From an uncultured Solobacterium sp. (GTDB lineage: Bacteria > Bacillota_I > Bacilli_A > Erysipelotrichales > Erysipelotrichaceae), in contig UQPV01000029.1 in NCBI GenBank assembly GCA_900543035.1, positions 1 to 34,018 on the forward strand: a stretch of 34,018 nucleotides of DNA, written 5' to 3'. Below the pieces are notes generated by a model. That model was not told where the DNA came from and made no database searches. It saw only the letters and a list, made by a program, of their open reading frames with translations. Below are positions 1-7,695 of this stretch, piece by piece (positions within the stretch are counted from its first letter, which is position 1; each line of letters opens with the position of its first letter). The position numbers were made by a program, and so were the translations under genes.

Positions 1-612
1 GGCTTCAACGTCGAGCTCTGCCACGACGTCCACGAGCACCTCGATCCCATCGAGGCCGTGCGCCTGGCCAAGGAGCTGGAGCCCTACCGCCTGTTCTTCT
101 ACGAGGATTCCCTCGCGCCCGAGCAGGTCGAGTGGTTCGAGATCATGCGCAAGCAGACGCACACCCCCATCGCCATGGGCGAGCTGTTCAACAACCCGCG
201 CGAGTTCACGCCGCTGATTGCGAACAAGCTCATCGACTTCATCCGCTGCCACGTCAGCCAGATCGGCGGCATCACCCCCGCCAAGAAGCTGGCCAACTTC
301 TGCGAGGCCTTCTCCGTGCGCACGGCCTGGCACGGCCCGGGAGACACCTCCCCCGTCGGCCACGCTGCGGACATCCATCTGGACGTCTCCAGCTGGAACT
401 TCGGCATCCAGGAGTGGGCGGGCTTCAAGCAGGCGTCCCTGGACGTCTTCCCCGGCTGCCCCGAGCTCAAGAAGGGCTATGTCTACCCCAACGACAAGCC
501 CGGCCTGGGCATCGACATCGACGAGGAACTCGCCAAGAAGTTCCCCTGCTCCGAGAAGCTGCCCACCTGGACCAACTGCCGCCGCCCCGACGGCACCCTC
601 AACCGCCCCTAA
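1..612 (+). CDS. Mannonate dehydratase / RspA-family enolase-superfamily dehydratase, C-terminal part
   Basis: The reading frame is open from base 1, so the 5' part lies outside the window; about 203 residues are visible. It matches the C-terminal barrel of the D-mannonate/D-gluconate dehydratase (ManD, RspA) group, which removes water from sugar acids using Mg2+. Visible landmarks are CHDVHEHL near the start, FFYED and MGELFNN (carboxylate metal-ligand positions in this family), the HGPGDTSP segment with the family's catalytic-type histidine, and the PGLGIDIDEELAKKFP tail. The ending is normal and is followed by a terminator. Proline is mostly CCC and GC is visibly higher than in every later gene, where CCG dominates. 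This suggests transfer or a contig join. Substrate cannot be assigned from this part alone. Confidence 0.85.
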   Translation, partial: GFNVELCHDVHEHLDPIEAVRLAKELEPYRLFFYEDSLAPEQVEWFEIMRKQTHTPIAMGELFNNPREFTPLIANKLIDFIRCHVSQIGGITPAKKLANFCEAFSVRTAWHGPGDTSPVGHAADIHLDVSSWNFGIQEWAGFKQASLDVFPGCPELKKGYVYPNDKPGLGIDIDEELAKKFPCSEKLPTWTNCRRPDGTLNRP

Positions 613-627
613 GACATCTCGAACGGC

Positions 628-660
628 AGCCCGGCAATCCCTTGCCGGGCTGGCTTTTTT
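628..660 (+). terminator. Rho-independent terminator after the dehydratase
   Basis: A perfect 10-bp stem (628-637 with 642-651, AGCCCGGCAA/TTGCCGGGCT) with a 4-nt loop is followed by GGC and six T at 655-660. It closes the dehydratase transcription unit, and the following genes use host-like codons. Confidence 0.85.
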
Positions 661-676
661 AGAAGGAGGAAGAACC

Positions 677-889
677 AAGCAGCGAATCTGCCTTAGCCTG
701 CTCGCCGCGCTTCTGCTTCTGTGCGCAGGGTGCGCCGCACCCCTGCAAGGGCCGGCCGACCTGCCCGAGGACGCCGACGCGCTGGTGCTGCTGATGCTCT
801 GCCTGATGCTCGCGCAGCTGATCCTGCTGGCGGCAGGCCTGATGCAGAGGATGGACGCTTATGTGGTCGATGCGATCCTCAGCTACTGA
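677..889 (+). pseudogene. Small two-segment membrane ORF with no start codon, in the comGE position
   Basis: The frame is open upstream and ends in TGA at 887-889, overlapping the next gene. It encodes two hydrophobic stretches (ICLSLLAALLLLCAGCAAPL and LVLLMLCLMLAQLILLAAGLM) separated by an acidic linker. A strong ribosome-binding site (AAGGAGG, 663-669) lies 7 nt before codon 677-679, exactly where a start should be, but the codon is AAG. The only in-frame start codons are internal ATGs in the second segment. Either the start codon is mutated or misread, or the gene was truncated at a junction near 660. Its place just before two pseudopilin genes suggests comGE, but I see no pseudopilin cleavage motif, so the identity is open. 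Confidence 0.4.
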
Positions 890-1265
890 GGGGTTCACGC
901 TGAGCGAGATGCTGCTGGCGCTGGGGACGGCCATGCTGTGCAGCGTGCTGCTGACCTGGATGGTGCGCTTTTTCGTCATCGGCATCCATACGCAGCAGCA
1001 GCTCGTCCAGGACCAGATCGCCGTGCTGCAGCTGCGCCTACTCTGCGCGGAAGCGCAGGAAGTAAAGGTCGAAGCGGATGCCTTGCAGCTGAGGCGCTTT
1101 GGGGAAGAGCTTCGGCTGGACTATCATCAGGGCCGCCTGGTCAGACGCCCAGGATATGTCATCTATCTGCAGGCGATCGACGATGCCTTCTTTGAATATC
1201 GCGGCGAACGGATCGTGATGCACTGGAACAGAGAGGATGTCCACTATGAAGCGCAAGTCAGATGA
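861..1265 (+). CDS. ComGF-like competence pseudopilin
   Basis: A 134-residue protein with a type IV prepilin leader: a short N-terminus ending in TEG, followed by FTLSEMLLALGTAML. Cleavage by the prepilin peptidase would fall between Gly11 and Phe12, leaving the usual Glu at mature position 5 and a hydrophobic helix. The rest is a small soluble domain. ATG 861 has GAGG at 847-850 with a 10-nt gap; ATG 870 is possible but sits farther away. It overlaps the upstream small ORF and the downstream ComGG-like gene, as in packed comG operons, where minor pseudopilins assemble the DNA-uptake pilus at the membrane. ComGF is the best match by position and length; fold assignment is by eye. Confidence 0.65.
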   Translation: MWSMRSSATEGFTLSEMLLALGTAMLCSVLLTWMVRFFVIGIHTQQQLVQDQIAVLQLRLLCAEAQEVKVEADALQLRRFGEELRLDYHQGRLVRRPGYVIYLQAIDDAFFEYRGERIVMHWNREDVHYEAQVR

Positions 1266-1593
1266 AGGATTCTTTACCATCCTGGGGCTGATCGTCCTCT
1301 CGCTGATGCTCAGCTTTGCACAGCTGCTCACCCAGCGTGCGGCAGCGCTGCACAAGCTGGCAGGGGCCCAGGAGAGGATTGACACGTATATCACGGCATT
1401 GGATATGGTGCATGCACAGCTGCAAAAGGAACAGGAGACAGAAGAAGAGGCTGCGCATCAGACGCTGCATGATGTGCATGGGCTGCGCATCGAATGGGAT
1501 GAGGGAGAAGCGAAAGTATGGTCAGCGGGCGAGATGATCATGCGCATCGATTATGAAGGGCAAGAGATCACGGATGTCTGCTATGGCGCATGA
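1246..1593 (+). CDS. ComGG-like minor pseudopilin
   Basis: 115 residues. The N-terminus has basic residues, then DEG and FFTILGLIVLSLMLSFAQLL, a prepilin-type leader and helix. The residue at mature position 5 is not Glu, as is usual for the tip pseudopilins ComGG/GspK. The remainder is charged and coiled-coil-like (KEQETEEEA). ATG 1246 is chosen because GAGAGG at 1231-1236 lies 9 nt upstream; ATG 1237 directly abuts that site. It overlaps the ComGF-like gene by 20 bp, which suggests translational coupling. Role inferred: the minor pilin complex of the competence pilus. Confidence 0.6.
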   Translation: MKRKSDEGFFTILGLIVLSLMLSFAQLLTQRAAALHKLAGAQERIDTYITALDMVHAQLQKEQETEEEAAHQTLHDVHGLRIEWDEGEAKVWSAGEMIMRIDYEGQEITDVCYGA

Positions 1594-1631
1594 TCCTGCG
1601 CTCTCTGCACATACTGATAACAGGTGATTTG

Positions 1632-1967
1632 ATGCTGAGGACTTATTTTGCGGCGCTGGTGAGCTTTGCGCTCCCGCTGAGCTTCGGCGCGCTGTTTCGC
1701 TTTGTTCCTTTGGAGAGCTTCTGGCTGATCCCGCTGTTTCTGCCCTGTACGGCGCTGCTGCGTCTGTTCTACCGCAAGGCGAGCTGCCGTTCACTGGAGA
1801 TCCGCGATTTCGCGCTGGCGCTGATCTTTGCTGCGCTTTGCGCCCTCATGCTGCATCTGATGGGGATATCGGCAGACCTGCACGTCTTCTGCTACCTGTA
1901 TCTCTGCAGCTTTACCGGCATCGTCCAGCTCGCCTGCTGCATCCGGTTCAAGACGCTGCTGCGCTGA
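1632..1967 (+). CDS. Small hydrophobic membrane protein of unknown function
   Basis: About 111 residues with three or four hydrophobic segments (LRTYFAALVSFALPLSFGALF, FWLIPLFLPCTALL, DFALALIFAALCALMLHLMG, FCYLYLCSFTGIVQLACCI). I do not recognise the family. ATG 1632 follows AGGTGA at 1622-1627 with a short 4-nt gap. An alternative ATG at 1590 overlaps the ComGG stop as ATGA and would add 14 residues by translational coupling. It lies between the comG-like genes and the leuS leader, and no terminator is obvious after it. Confidence 0.5.
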   Translation: MLRTYFAALVSFALPLSFGALFRFVPLESFWLIPLFLPCTALLRLFYRKASCRSLEIRDFALALIFAALCALMLHLMGISADLHVFCYLYLCSFTGIVQLACCIRFKTLLR

Positions 1968-1988
1968 AAAACTGGCGCGATGAACCTA

Positions 1989-2018
1989 TTGACATGTCTT
2001 TCTTTCTTAAGGTATACT
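1989..2018 (+). promoter_or_regulatory. Promoter of the leuS T-box leader
   Basis: A perfect -35 TTGACA (1989-1994), an 18-nt spacer and -10 TATACT (2013-2018). Transcription would start near 2025, just before the T-box stem I. Confidence 0.8.
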
Positions 2019-2029
2019 AATTCAGTAAA

Positions 2030-2240
2030 GACTGTGAATCAGAGTAGTACCTTGGAAAGCGGTGCAGAGAGCTGTGCGGATGGTGAAAGGACAGAGCGCG
2101 GAACGGGGGAACTCGCTGAGGAGTCGGCAGATACCCGTGTCTTCGCGTTAAGAAGTGAGTGCATGCGCGCTTAGCGCATGAACTAAGGTGGTACCGCGTA
2201 TGGAACATACGTCCTTAGATGATTCTGAGGGCGTTTTTTT
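2030..2240 (+). promoter_or_regulatory. T-box riboswitch, leucine specifier, leuS leader
   Basis: The classic order is present. The AGTA element of stem I lies near 2044, AGAGAG near 2066, and the stem I 3' side carries GAACTC with the leucine codon CTC at 2112-2114. The T-box core AAGGTGGTACCGCG is at 2185-2198. It ends in a terminator (ACGTCCTTAG pairing with CTGAGGGCGT) and seven T at 2234-2240. Uncharged tRNA-Leu should stabilise the antiterminator and allow leuS transcription. Confidence 0.92.
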
Positions 2241-2257
2241 ATGAAAGGAAGAGAAAA

Positions 2258-4657
2258 ATGGGCTTTAATCATCAGAAGATCGAAAAGAAATGGCAGAATT
2301 ACTGGCTGTCGAACAAGACGTTTGCCTGCGACACGCATGACTTCAGCAAGCCGAAATACTATGTGCTGGACATGTTCCCGTATCCCAGCGGCAACGGCCT
2401 GCACGTCGGGCACCCGGAAGGCTATACCGCTACAGACATCATCGCCCGCATGAAGCGCATGCAGGGATATAATGTCCTTCATCCGATGGGATGGGATGCC
2501 TTTGGCCTGCCAGCCGAGCAGTTTGCGCTGCAGACCGGTCATCATCCGGCGCAGTTTACGAAGAAGAACATCGACCATTTCCGCGAACAGATCCAGTCGC
2601 TAGGCTTCTCTTATGACTGGGACCGCGAGATCTCCACGACCGATCCCTCCTATTACAAATGGACACAGTGGATCTTCATCCAGCTTTACAAAAAAGGGCT
2701 GGCCTACGTGGACGAGATCCCGGTCAACTGGTGTCCTGAGCTGGGCACCGTGCTGGCCAATGAAGAGGTCATCGACGGCAAGAGCGAGCGCGGCGGATAT
2801 CCGGTCATCCGCAAGCCGATGCGTCAGTGGGTGCTGAAGATCACCGATTACGCAGAACGGCTGCTGGAGGATCTTGAGCTGTGCGACTGGCCGCAGTCTA
2901 CCAAGGAGATGCAGATCAACTGGATCGGCAAATCCAAGGGCGCCAATGTCATCTTCAAGATCAAGGACACCAACAAGGAATTCACCGTGTTCACCACACG
3001 CTGCGATACGCTGTTCGGCGCGACTTACTGCGTCATGGCGCCGGAGCATCCTTATGTCAACGAGATCACGAGCGAGGCGCAGCGCGAAGCAGTGCAGGCT
3101 TATCAGAAGGCCTGCGAATCCAAGTCCGATCTGGAGCGTACTGAGCTCAACAAGGATAAGACCGGTGTCTTCACCGGCGCATATGCGATCAACCCAGTTA
3201 ATGGAAAAGAAGTGCCGATCTGGATCTCGGACTATGTGCTGGCCAGCTACGGGACCGGCGCCATCATGGCCGTGCCGGCGCATGATACCCGCGACTATGA
3301 ATTCGCCAAGAAATTCGGCCTGGAGATCATCCCGGTGCTGGAAGGCGGAAACATTGAGCAGGAGGCATTCACTGAGGACGGCGTGCACATTAACTCCGGC
3401 TTCCTCGACGGCCTGGGCAAGCAGGAAGCGATCGACACCATGATCAAATGGCTGGAGGAGCATGAATGCGGCTGCGCGAAGACGACATACAAGCTGCGCG
3501 ACTGGCTGTTCTCCAGACAGCGTTACTGGGGAGAGCCGATCCCGATCATCCACATGGAGGATGGCACGATGCGCACGGTCGACATCGATGAGCTGCCGCT
3601 GGAGCTGCCGGCGACGCAGAACTTCAAGCCTAACGAAAACGGCGAGTCTCCGCTGGCGCACTGCACAGATTTCATCAATGTCGAGATCGACGGGGTCAAA
3701 GGAAAGCGGGAGACCAACACGATGCCGCAGTGGGCCGGCAGCTGCTGGTATTATCTGCGCTATATCGATCCGCACAACGATGAGGCCATCGCCGATCCCG
3801 AGCTGCTGGCGCACTGGCTGCCGGTAGACCTGTATGTGGGCGGCGCAGAGCACGCCGTGCTGCACCTGCTGTATGCGCGTTTCTGGCACAAGGTGCTCTA
3901 CGACTGCGGCGTCGTGCCGACCAAGGAACCGTTCCAGAAGCTGTTCCATCAGGGCATGATCCTGGGCGAGAACAATGAGAAGATGTCCAAGTCCCGCGGC
4001 AATGTCGTCAATCCGGACGAGATCGTCAGATCCCACGGCGCGGACGCCCTGCGTGTCTATGAGATGTTCATGGGGCCGCTGGAAGCATCCCTGCCTTGGA
4101 GCACGACCGGACTGGACGGATCCAGAAGATGGCTTGATCGAGTATGGCGTCTGTTTACAGAGTACGACAAGCTGAGCGATGAGAATGATCATGCGCTGGA
4201 TAAGATCTACCACGCGACGGTCAAGAAAGTGAGCGAAGACATCGAGACGCTCAACCTCAACACGGCCATCTCACAGATGATGATCTTCATCAACGACTGC
4301 TATAAGGCAGAGCACATCTACCGCGAATATGCCGAAGGCTTCGTCAAGATGTTCGCCTGCTTCGCGCCGCATCTGGGCGAAGAGCTCTGGCACGAGGTGC
4401 TGGGCCATACGGACACCATCGCCTATGCATCCTGGCCGCATTATGATGCGCAGGCACTGGTGGAGAGCGAAGTGGAAGCCATCGTGCAGGTCAACGGCAA
4501 GGTGCGCGGCAAGATGATGATCCCTGCCGGCATCGATGAGGAGAGCATGAAGGAAAAAGCGATGGCGATCGACAGCGTCAAGCGGCAGCTGGAAGGAAAG
4601 AACATCCTGAAGGTGATCGTCGTCAAAGGCAAGGTCGTCAACATCGTCGCAAAATAA
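2258..4657 (+). CDS. leuS: Leucyl-tRNA synthetase
   Basis: 799 residues, a normal length for the bacterial enzyme that charges tRNA-Leu in the cytosol. The class I HIGH motif appears as HVGH at residues 49-52, inside [25 protein letters not shown] is at about 575-579 ([16 protein letters not shown]). Between them sits the CP1 editing domain, with [11 protein letters not shown] and [19 protein letters not shown] typical of LeuRS proofreading. The tryptophan-rich [16 protein letters not shown] segment is also characteristic. ATG 2258 is preferred over the upstream in-frame ATG 2219, which lies inside the T-box terminator; AAAGGAAGAG precedes 2258. Expression is governed by the leucine T-box. 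A terminator follows. Confidence 0.98.
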   Translation: MGFNHQKIEKKWQNYWLSNKTFACDTHDFSKPKYYVLDMFPYPSGNGLHVGHPEGYTATDIIARMKRMQGYNVLHPMGWDAFGLPAEQFALQTGHHPAQFTKKNIDHFREQIQSLGFSYDWDREISTTDPSYYKWTQWIFIQLYKKGLAYVDEIPVNWCPELGTVLANEEVIDGKSERGGYPVIRKPMRQWVLKITDYAERLLEDLELCDWPQSTKEMQINWIGKSKGANVIFKIKDTNKEFTVFTTRCDTLFGATYCVMAPEHPYVNEITSEAQREAVQAYQKACESKSDLERTELNKDKTGVFTGAYAINPVNGKEVPIWISDYVLASYGTGAIMAVPAHDTRDYEFAKKFGLEIIPVLEGGNIEQEAFTEDGVHINSGFLDGLGKQEAIDTMIKWLEEHECGCAKTTYKLRDWLFSRQRYWGEPIPIIHMEDGTMRTVDIDELPLELPATQNFKPNENGESPLAHCTDFINVEIDGVKGKRETNTMPQWAGSCWYYLRYIDPHNDEAIADPELLAHWLPVDLYVGGAEHAVLHLLYARFWHKVLYDCGVVPTKEPFQKLFHQGMILGENNEKMSKSRGNVVNPDEIVRSHGADALRVYEMFMGPLEASLPWSTTGLDGSRRWLDRVWRLFTEYDKLSDENDHALDKIYHATVKKVSEDIETLNLNTAISQMMIFINDCYKAEHIYREYAEGFVKMFACFAPHLGEELWHEVLGHTDTIAYASWPHYDAQALVESEVEAIVQVNGKVRGKMMIPAGIDEESMKEKAMAIDSVKRQLEGKNILKVIVVKGKVVNIVAK

Positions 4658-4662
4658 ACACC

Positions 4663-4695
4663 AAGAGCAAGCAGACCGATCCTGCTTGCTCTTTT
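4663..4695 (+). terminator. Terminator after leuS
   Basis: A 12-bp stem AAGAGCAAGCAG (4663-4674) with CTGCTTGCTCTT (4682-4693) ends in a short T run. It separates leuS from the tyrS promoter. Confidence 0.75.
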
Positions 4696-4726
4696 GCAGG
4701 ATGATCTGTTTTTTTCGCCCATCCCG

Positions 4727-4755
4727 TTGTGTTTTTGATGAGGAAAGGCTATAAT
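4727..4755 (+). promoter_or_regulatory. Promoter of the tyrS T-box leader
   Basis: A -35-like TTGTGT (4727-4732), a 17-nt spacer and a perfect -10 TATAAT (4750-4755), just upstream of the T-box stem I. Confidence 0.75.
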
Positions 4756-4761
4756 ATATCC

Positions 4762-4971
4762 ATCGGCGATGAAGAGAAAGAGTACACATGCAAGCTGTTG
4801 CAGAGAGTGTCCGGCTGCTGAAAGGACATCAGCGAACTTGTGGAATACACCTCGGAGCCGCTTTCGCAAAAGGGAAGCCGTCCGTCCGCGTTATGGACAA
4901 GAGCGCATCATGACAATGATGAAGTAAGGTGGTACCGCGTGCAACACGTCCTTATGCAAGGGCGTTTTTTT
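4762..4971 (+). promoter_or_regulatory. T-box riboswitch, tyrosine specifier, tyrS leader
   Basis: Stem I contains AGTA (near 4781), AGAGAG (near 4803) and the specifier GAATAC with the tyrosine codon TAC at 4846-4848. The T-box core AAGGTGGTACCGCG is at 4926-4939. The terminator pairs ACGTCCTT with AAGGGCGT and ends in a T run to 4971. Uncharged tRNA-Tyr should switch it to read-through. Together with the gap before it, this explains the whole stretch between leuS and tyrS. Confidence 0.92.
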
Positions 4972-4988
4972 ATTGAAGGAGAATGAGG

Positions 4989-6227
4989 ATGAAGATGACA
5001 CTTTTTGAAGAACTGAAATGGCGTGGGCTGATTGACAATGTCACCAGTCCTGATCTTGAACAGAAACTGAATGAAGGCGGGATGACGTTTTACATCGGTA
5101 CGGACCCGACCGCAGACAGCATGCACATCGGGCATTTTTCCAGCCTGCTGACGGCAAAGCGTCTGGCCGATCACGGCCATCACCCGCTCATGCTGGTGGG
5201 CGGCGCGACCGGATTCATCGGGGATCCCAAAGCGAGCGGCGAGCGCAACATGCTCACCAAAGAAGTGCTCGAGCACAATTATGAAGCGCTGCATGCGCAG
5301 ATCAGCAAAGTGTTCGGCTTCGAAATGGTCAATAACCTGGACTGGACCAAGGACATCACCATCATCGACTTTCTGAGAGATTATGGCAAGTTCTTCAACG
5401 TCAGCTACATGATCAACAAGGAAACGGTAAAGCGCCGTCTGGAAAGCGGCATCAGCTATACGGAGTTTTCCTATATGATCCTGCAGTCGCTGGACTTCCT
5501 GCACCTGTATGAGACAAAGCACTGCACCCTGCAGCTGGGCGGACAGGATCAGTGGGGAAACATCACCTCTGGACTTGAGCTGATCCGCAAGAAGCATGGC
5601 GCCGATGTGGAATGCTACGGCCTGACCATGCCGCTCATCACCAAGGCGGACGGCACGAAGTTTGGCAAGACAGAATCTGGTACGGTATGGCTGGATCCGA
5701 AAAAGACGAGCCCGTATGAAATGTATCAGTTCTTGGTCAACGCGGAGGACGCCAAGGTCGTCGAGTACCTGAAGCGATTGACGTTCTTAGACAAAGAGGA
5801 GATCGAGCGCCTCGAAGAATGCGTGAAGAACGAACCGCATCTGCGCGAAGCGCAGAAGGTGCTTGGCCGTGAGGTCGTGACCTTCCTGCATGGCAGCGAC
5901 GCCTATGAGACAGCGCTGAAGATCACCAATGCGCTGTTCCGCGGCAATATCCGCGAGCTGAGCGCAGATGAGCAGCGCGACGCCCTGAGCTCCATGGAAA
6001 AAGTGCAGGTCAGCGAAGCCATGGATCTGGCCAGCACGCTCGTTTCGGCCAAGATCGCTTCCAGCAAGCGTGAAGCGAGGGAATGGATCAAGAGCGGATC
6101 CATCCAGATCAATGGAGAAAAAGTACAGGATGAGACCAGAGTGATCGACGCAAGCAGCGCGCTGGTCGACGACATGATCCTGATCAAGAGAGGAAAGCGC
6201 AACTACTACGTGCTTACTTTCGCCTGA
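4989..6227 (+). CDS. tyrS: Tyrosyl-tRNA synthetase
   Basis: 412 residues, the usual length for bacterial TyrRS, which attaches tyrosine to tRNA-Tyr. HIGH is present as MHIGH (residues 45-49), the tyrosine-site GGQDQWGN motif is intact, and the second catalytic loop is KFGKT, the normal TyrRS replacement for KMSKS. The C-terminal part (SKREAREWIKSGSIQINGE) is an S4 RNA-binding domain. Start choice: AAGGAG at 4976-4981 is 7 nt from ATG 4989 but only 1 nt from ATG 4983. Controlled by the tyrosine T-box and closed by its own terminator. Confidence 0.97.
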   Translation: MKMTLFEELKWRGLIDNVTSPDLEQKLNEGGMTFYIGTDPTADSMHIGHFSSLLTAKRLADHGHHPLMLVGGATGFIGDPKASGERNMLTKEVLEHNYEALHAQISKVFGFEMVNNLDWTKDITIIDFLRDYGKFFNVSYMINKETVKRRLESGISYTEFSYMILQSLDFLHLYETKHCTLQLGGQDQWGNITSGLELIRKKHGADVECYGLTMPLITKADGTKFGKTESGTVWLDPKKTSPYEMYQFLVNAEDAKVVEYLKRLTFLDKEEIERLEECVKNEPHLREAQKVLGREVVTFLHGSDAYETALKITNALFRGNIRELSADEQRDALSSMEKVQVSEAMDLASTLVSAKIASSKREAREWIKSGSIQINGEKVQDETRVIDASSALVDDMILIKRGKRNYYVLTFA

Positions 6228-6234
6228 TGATCAC

Positions 6235-6282
6235 GCCGTGATATCGAATAGCGCCTGACGCTCTCGATATCACGGCTTTTTT
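6235..6282 (+). terminator. Strong terminator after tyrS
   Basis: The 13-bp stem GCCGTGATATCGA (6235-6247) / TCGATATCACGGC (6264-6276) is extended by inner AGCG/CGCT pairs and followed by six T. Confidence 0.9.
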
Positions 6283-6304
6283 CATCTGTCCTGCGATTTT
6301 CGCG

Positions 6305-6332
6305 GACAAGCGCTTTCCCTGTTCATAGTATG
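6305..6332 (+). promoter_or_regulatory. Candidate mother-cell sigma (SigK/SigE-like) promoter for the dipicolinate operon
   Basis: CATAGTATG (6324-6332) resembles the SigK -10 consensus CATAnnnTA in eight of nine positions. GACA at 6305-6308 could act as the short AC-type -35 with a 15-nt spacer. No SigA-type promoter is evident. spoVF is SigK-dependent in Bacillus; the assignment here is inference. Confidence 0.4.
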
Positions 6333-6350
6333 GAGGGAAGGAGGGGTCAA

Positions 6351-7121
6351 ATGATTCTGTCAGTATGGGGGAGCGAACGAAGGATGGAGGAGGTCCGAAG
6401 GCTGGCGAGACACAGCCATACCTGTGTCACCAGAGAGGATCTGCAGACGCTCGACCTTTCCATGCTGGATGCCCTGATCCTGCCGCTGCATGGCGTACAG
6501 GGGAGAAGGGGAGAGTATATGGACAGAGAGCACATCGCGCTGCCCGATGGCTTCTGGGCATGCCTGCGGGAAGACTGTTTGATCATCAGCGGCATGCCCT
6601 CGCCGTTTCTGGAGTCGCTGCCGCAAACTAAGCACTACTATATGCGGGATGAGGCCTATGTCCGCCGCAACGCACAGCTGACCGCGCAGGGCGTGCTGTT
6701 CTATGTGCTGGATCAGCTGGACCGCTCGATCAGCCTGATCAGCGCGGACATCATCGGAAAAGGCACATGCGGGGAAGCGATCGGAAGGATGCTTGCCCAA
6801 AACGGCGTACGGATCCGCTATGTCCGCCATGCGCAGACCATGACGCCTGGAGAGTGCAGCTTCGAGGAATGGGTAAAGGGAGCGTGCGGTGATTTCATCA
6901 TCCAGACCGCGCCGACCGCCCTGCTTCGGGAAGAGCATCTGCGCGCGTGGGCGCAGCAGACGAAGGTCATCGACATCGCCAGCGTGAAGACGGTGGACGA
7001 ACGGCTGATGAAGCGCTATGAGATCCCTTATCTCAAGGCCGGCAACATCCCAGAGCTCTTTGCCTGGCGAAGCGCCGGCGCCAATCTGTATGACTATGTG
7101 AAGAAGGTGCTGAATGAATAA
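6351..7121 (+). CDS. spoVFA: Dipicolinate synthase subunit A
   Basis: 256 residues. Subunit A (SpoVFA/DpaA) is the NAD(P)-binding half of dipicolinate synthase, which oxidises the dihydrodipicolinate pathway intermediate to dipicolinic acid in the mother cell for loading into the spore core. Visible are an N-terminal segment ending in DALILPLHGVQ, the SGMPSPFLE turn, and a Rossmann nucleotide site IIGKGTCGEAIGRMLAQNGVRI in the middle. The C-terminus has IDIASVKTVDE and a helix running into the stop. ATG 6351 follows GGAGGGG (6340-6346); the earlier in-frame ATG 6330 lies upstream of that site. It is slightly shorter than the Bacillus protein. Linkage to spoVFB and dapA, with overlapping ends, makes the call secure. 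Confidence 0.88.
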   Translation: MILSVWGSERRMEEVRRLARHSHTCVTREDLQTLDLSMLDALILPLHGVQGRRGEYMDREHIALPDGFWACLREDCLIISGMPSPFLESLPQTKHYYMRDEAYVRRNAQLTAQGVLFYVLDQLDRSISLISADIIGKGTCGEAIGRMLAQNGVRIRYVRHAQTMTPGECSFEEWVKGACGDFIIQTAPTALLREEHLRAWAQQTKVIDIASVKTVDERLMKRYEIPYLKAGNIPELFAWRSAGANLYDYVKKVLNE

Positions 7122-7695
7122 GAAAAAGATCGTATTCGGGATCTGCGGATCCTTCTGCAATCACCGCAATGTCCTCAACGAACTGTATTGGCTGCATCAG
7201 GAATATGACATTACCTTTGTCATCAGCGAGAGTGTTTCCGCATCATCCACCCGCTTCTTTGAACGATCGGCATTCCGGGCGGAGCTGGAAAAGCTCAGCG
7301 ACCATGCGATCATCGATTCCATCGTCGAAAGCGAGAAGCTCGGCCCGATGAAGGCGCATGATCTGATGGTGATCGCACCGGCGAGCGCCAACACGGTCAG
7401 CAAGCTCTCCATGGGCATATATGACACCAGCGTGACGCTGGCCGCCAAAGCGATGCTGCGCAATGAGCGGCCTGTGCTCATCGGCATTTCCACCAATGAT
7501 TTCATCGGGGAAAGCGGCGCCAATCTGCTGCGGCTGTCTGCCGCGAAGCATGTGTTCCTGATGCCGATGATGCAGGATGATCCGCTGCATAAACCGCGCA
7601 GCGTGACCTCCTGCTGGCATCTGATGAAAGAGTCGATCGAGGCGGCGGCGCAGGAAAAGCAGCTTCAGCCGGTCTTCCGGGAGGCGGCATCATGA
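7114..7695 (+). CDS. spoVFB: Dipicolinate synthase subunit B (flavoprotein)
   Basis: 193 residues, normal for SpoVFB/DpaB, a flavoprotein of the HFCD/UbiX-like fold that pairs with subunit A. Landmarks are the N-terminal GICGSFCNHRNV segment, FVISESVSASSTRFF, and the flavin-binding VIAPASANTVSKLSMGIYDTSVTLAAKA block. The C-terminus has FLMPMMQDDPLHKPRSV, as in the family. It starts 8 bp inside spoVFA and its stop overlaps the dapA start as ATGA, so the three genes are almost certainly translated from one message. Confidence 0.92.
   Translation: MNKKKIVFGICGSFCNHRNVLNELYWLHQEYDITFVISESVSASSTRFFERSAFRAELEKLSDHAIIDSIVESEKLGPMKAHDLMVIAPASANTVSKLSMGIYDTSVTLAAKAMLRNERPVLIGISTNDFIGESGANLLRLSAAKHVFLMPMMQDDPLHKPRSVTSCWHLMKESIEAAAQEKQLQPVFREAAS

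Noticed and set aside
2600..4213. 537-codon minus-strand frame
   Set aside because: Antisense to leuS; a result of GC-rich third positions, not a gene.
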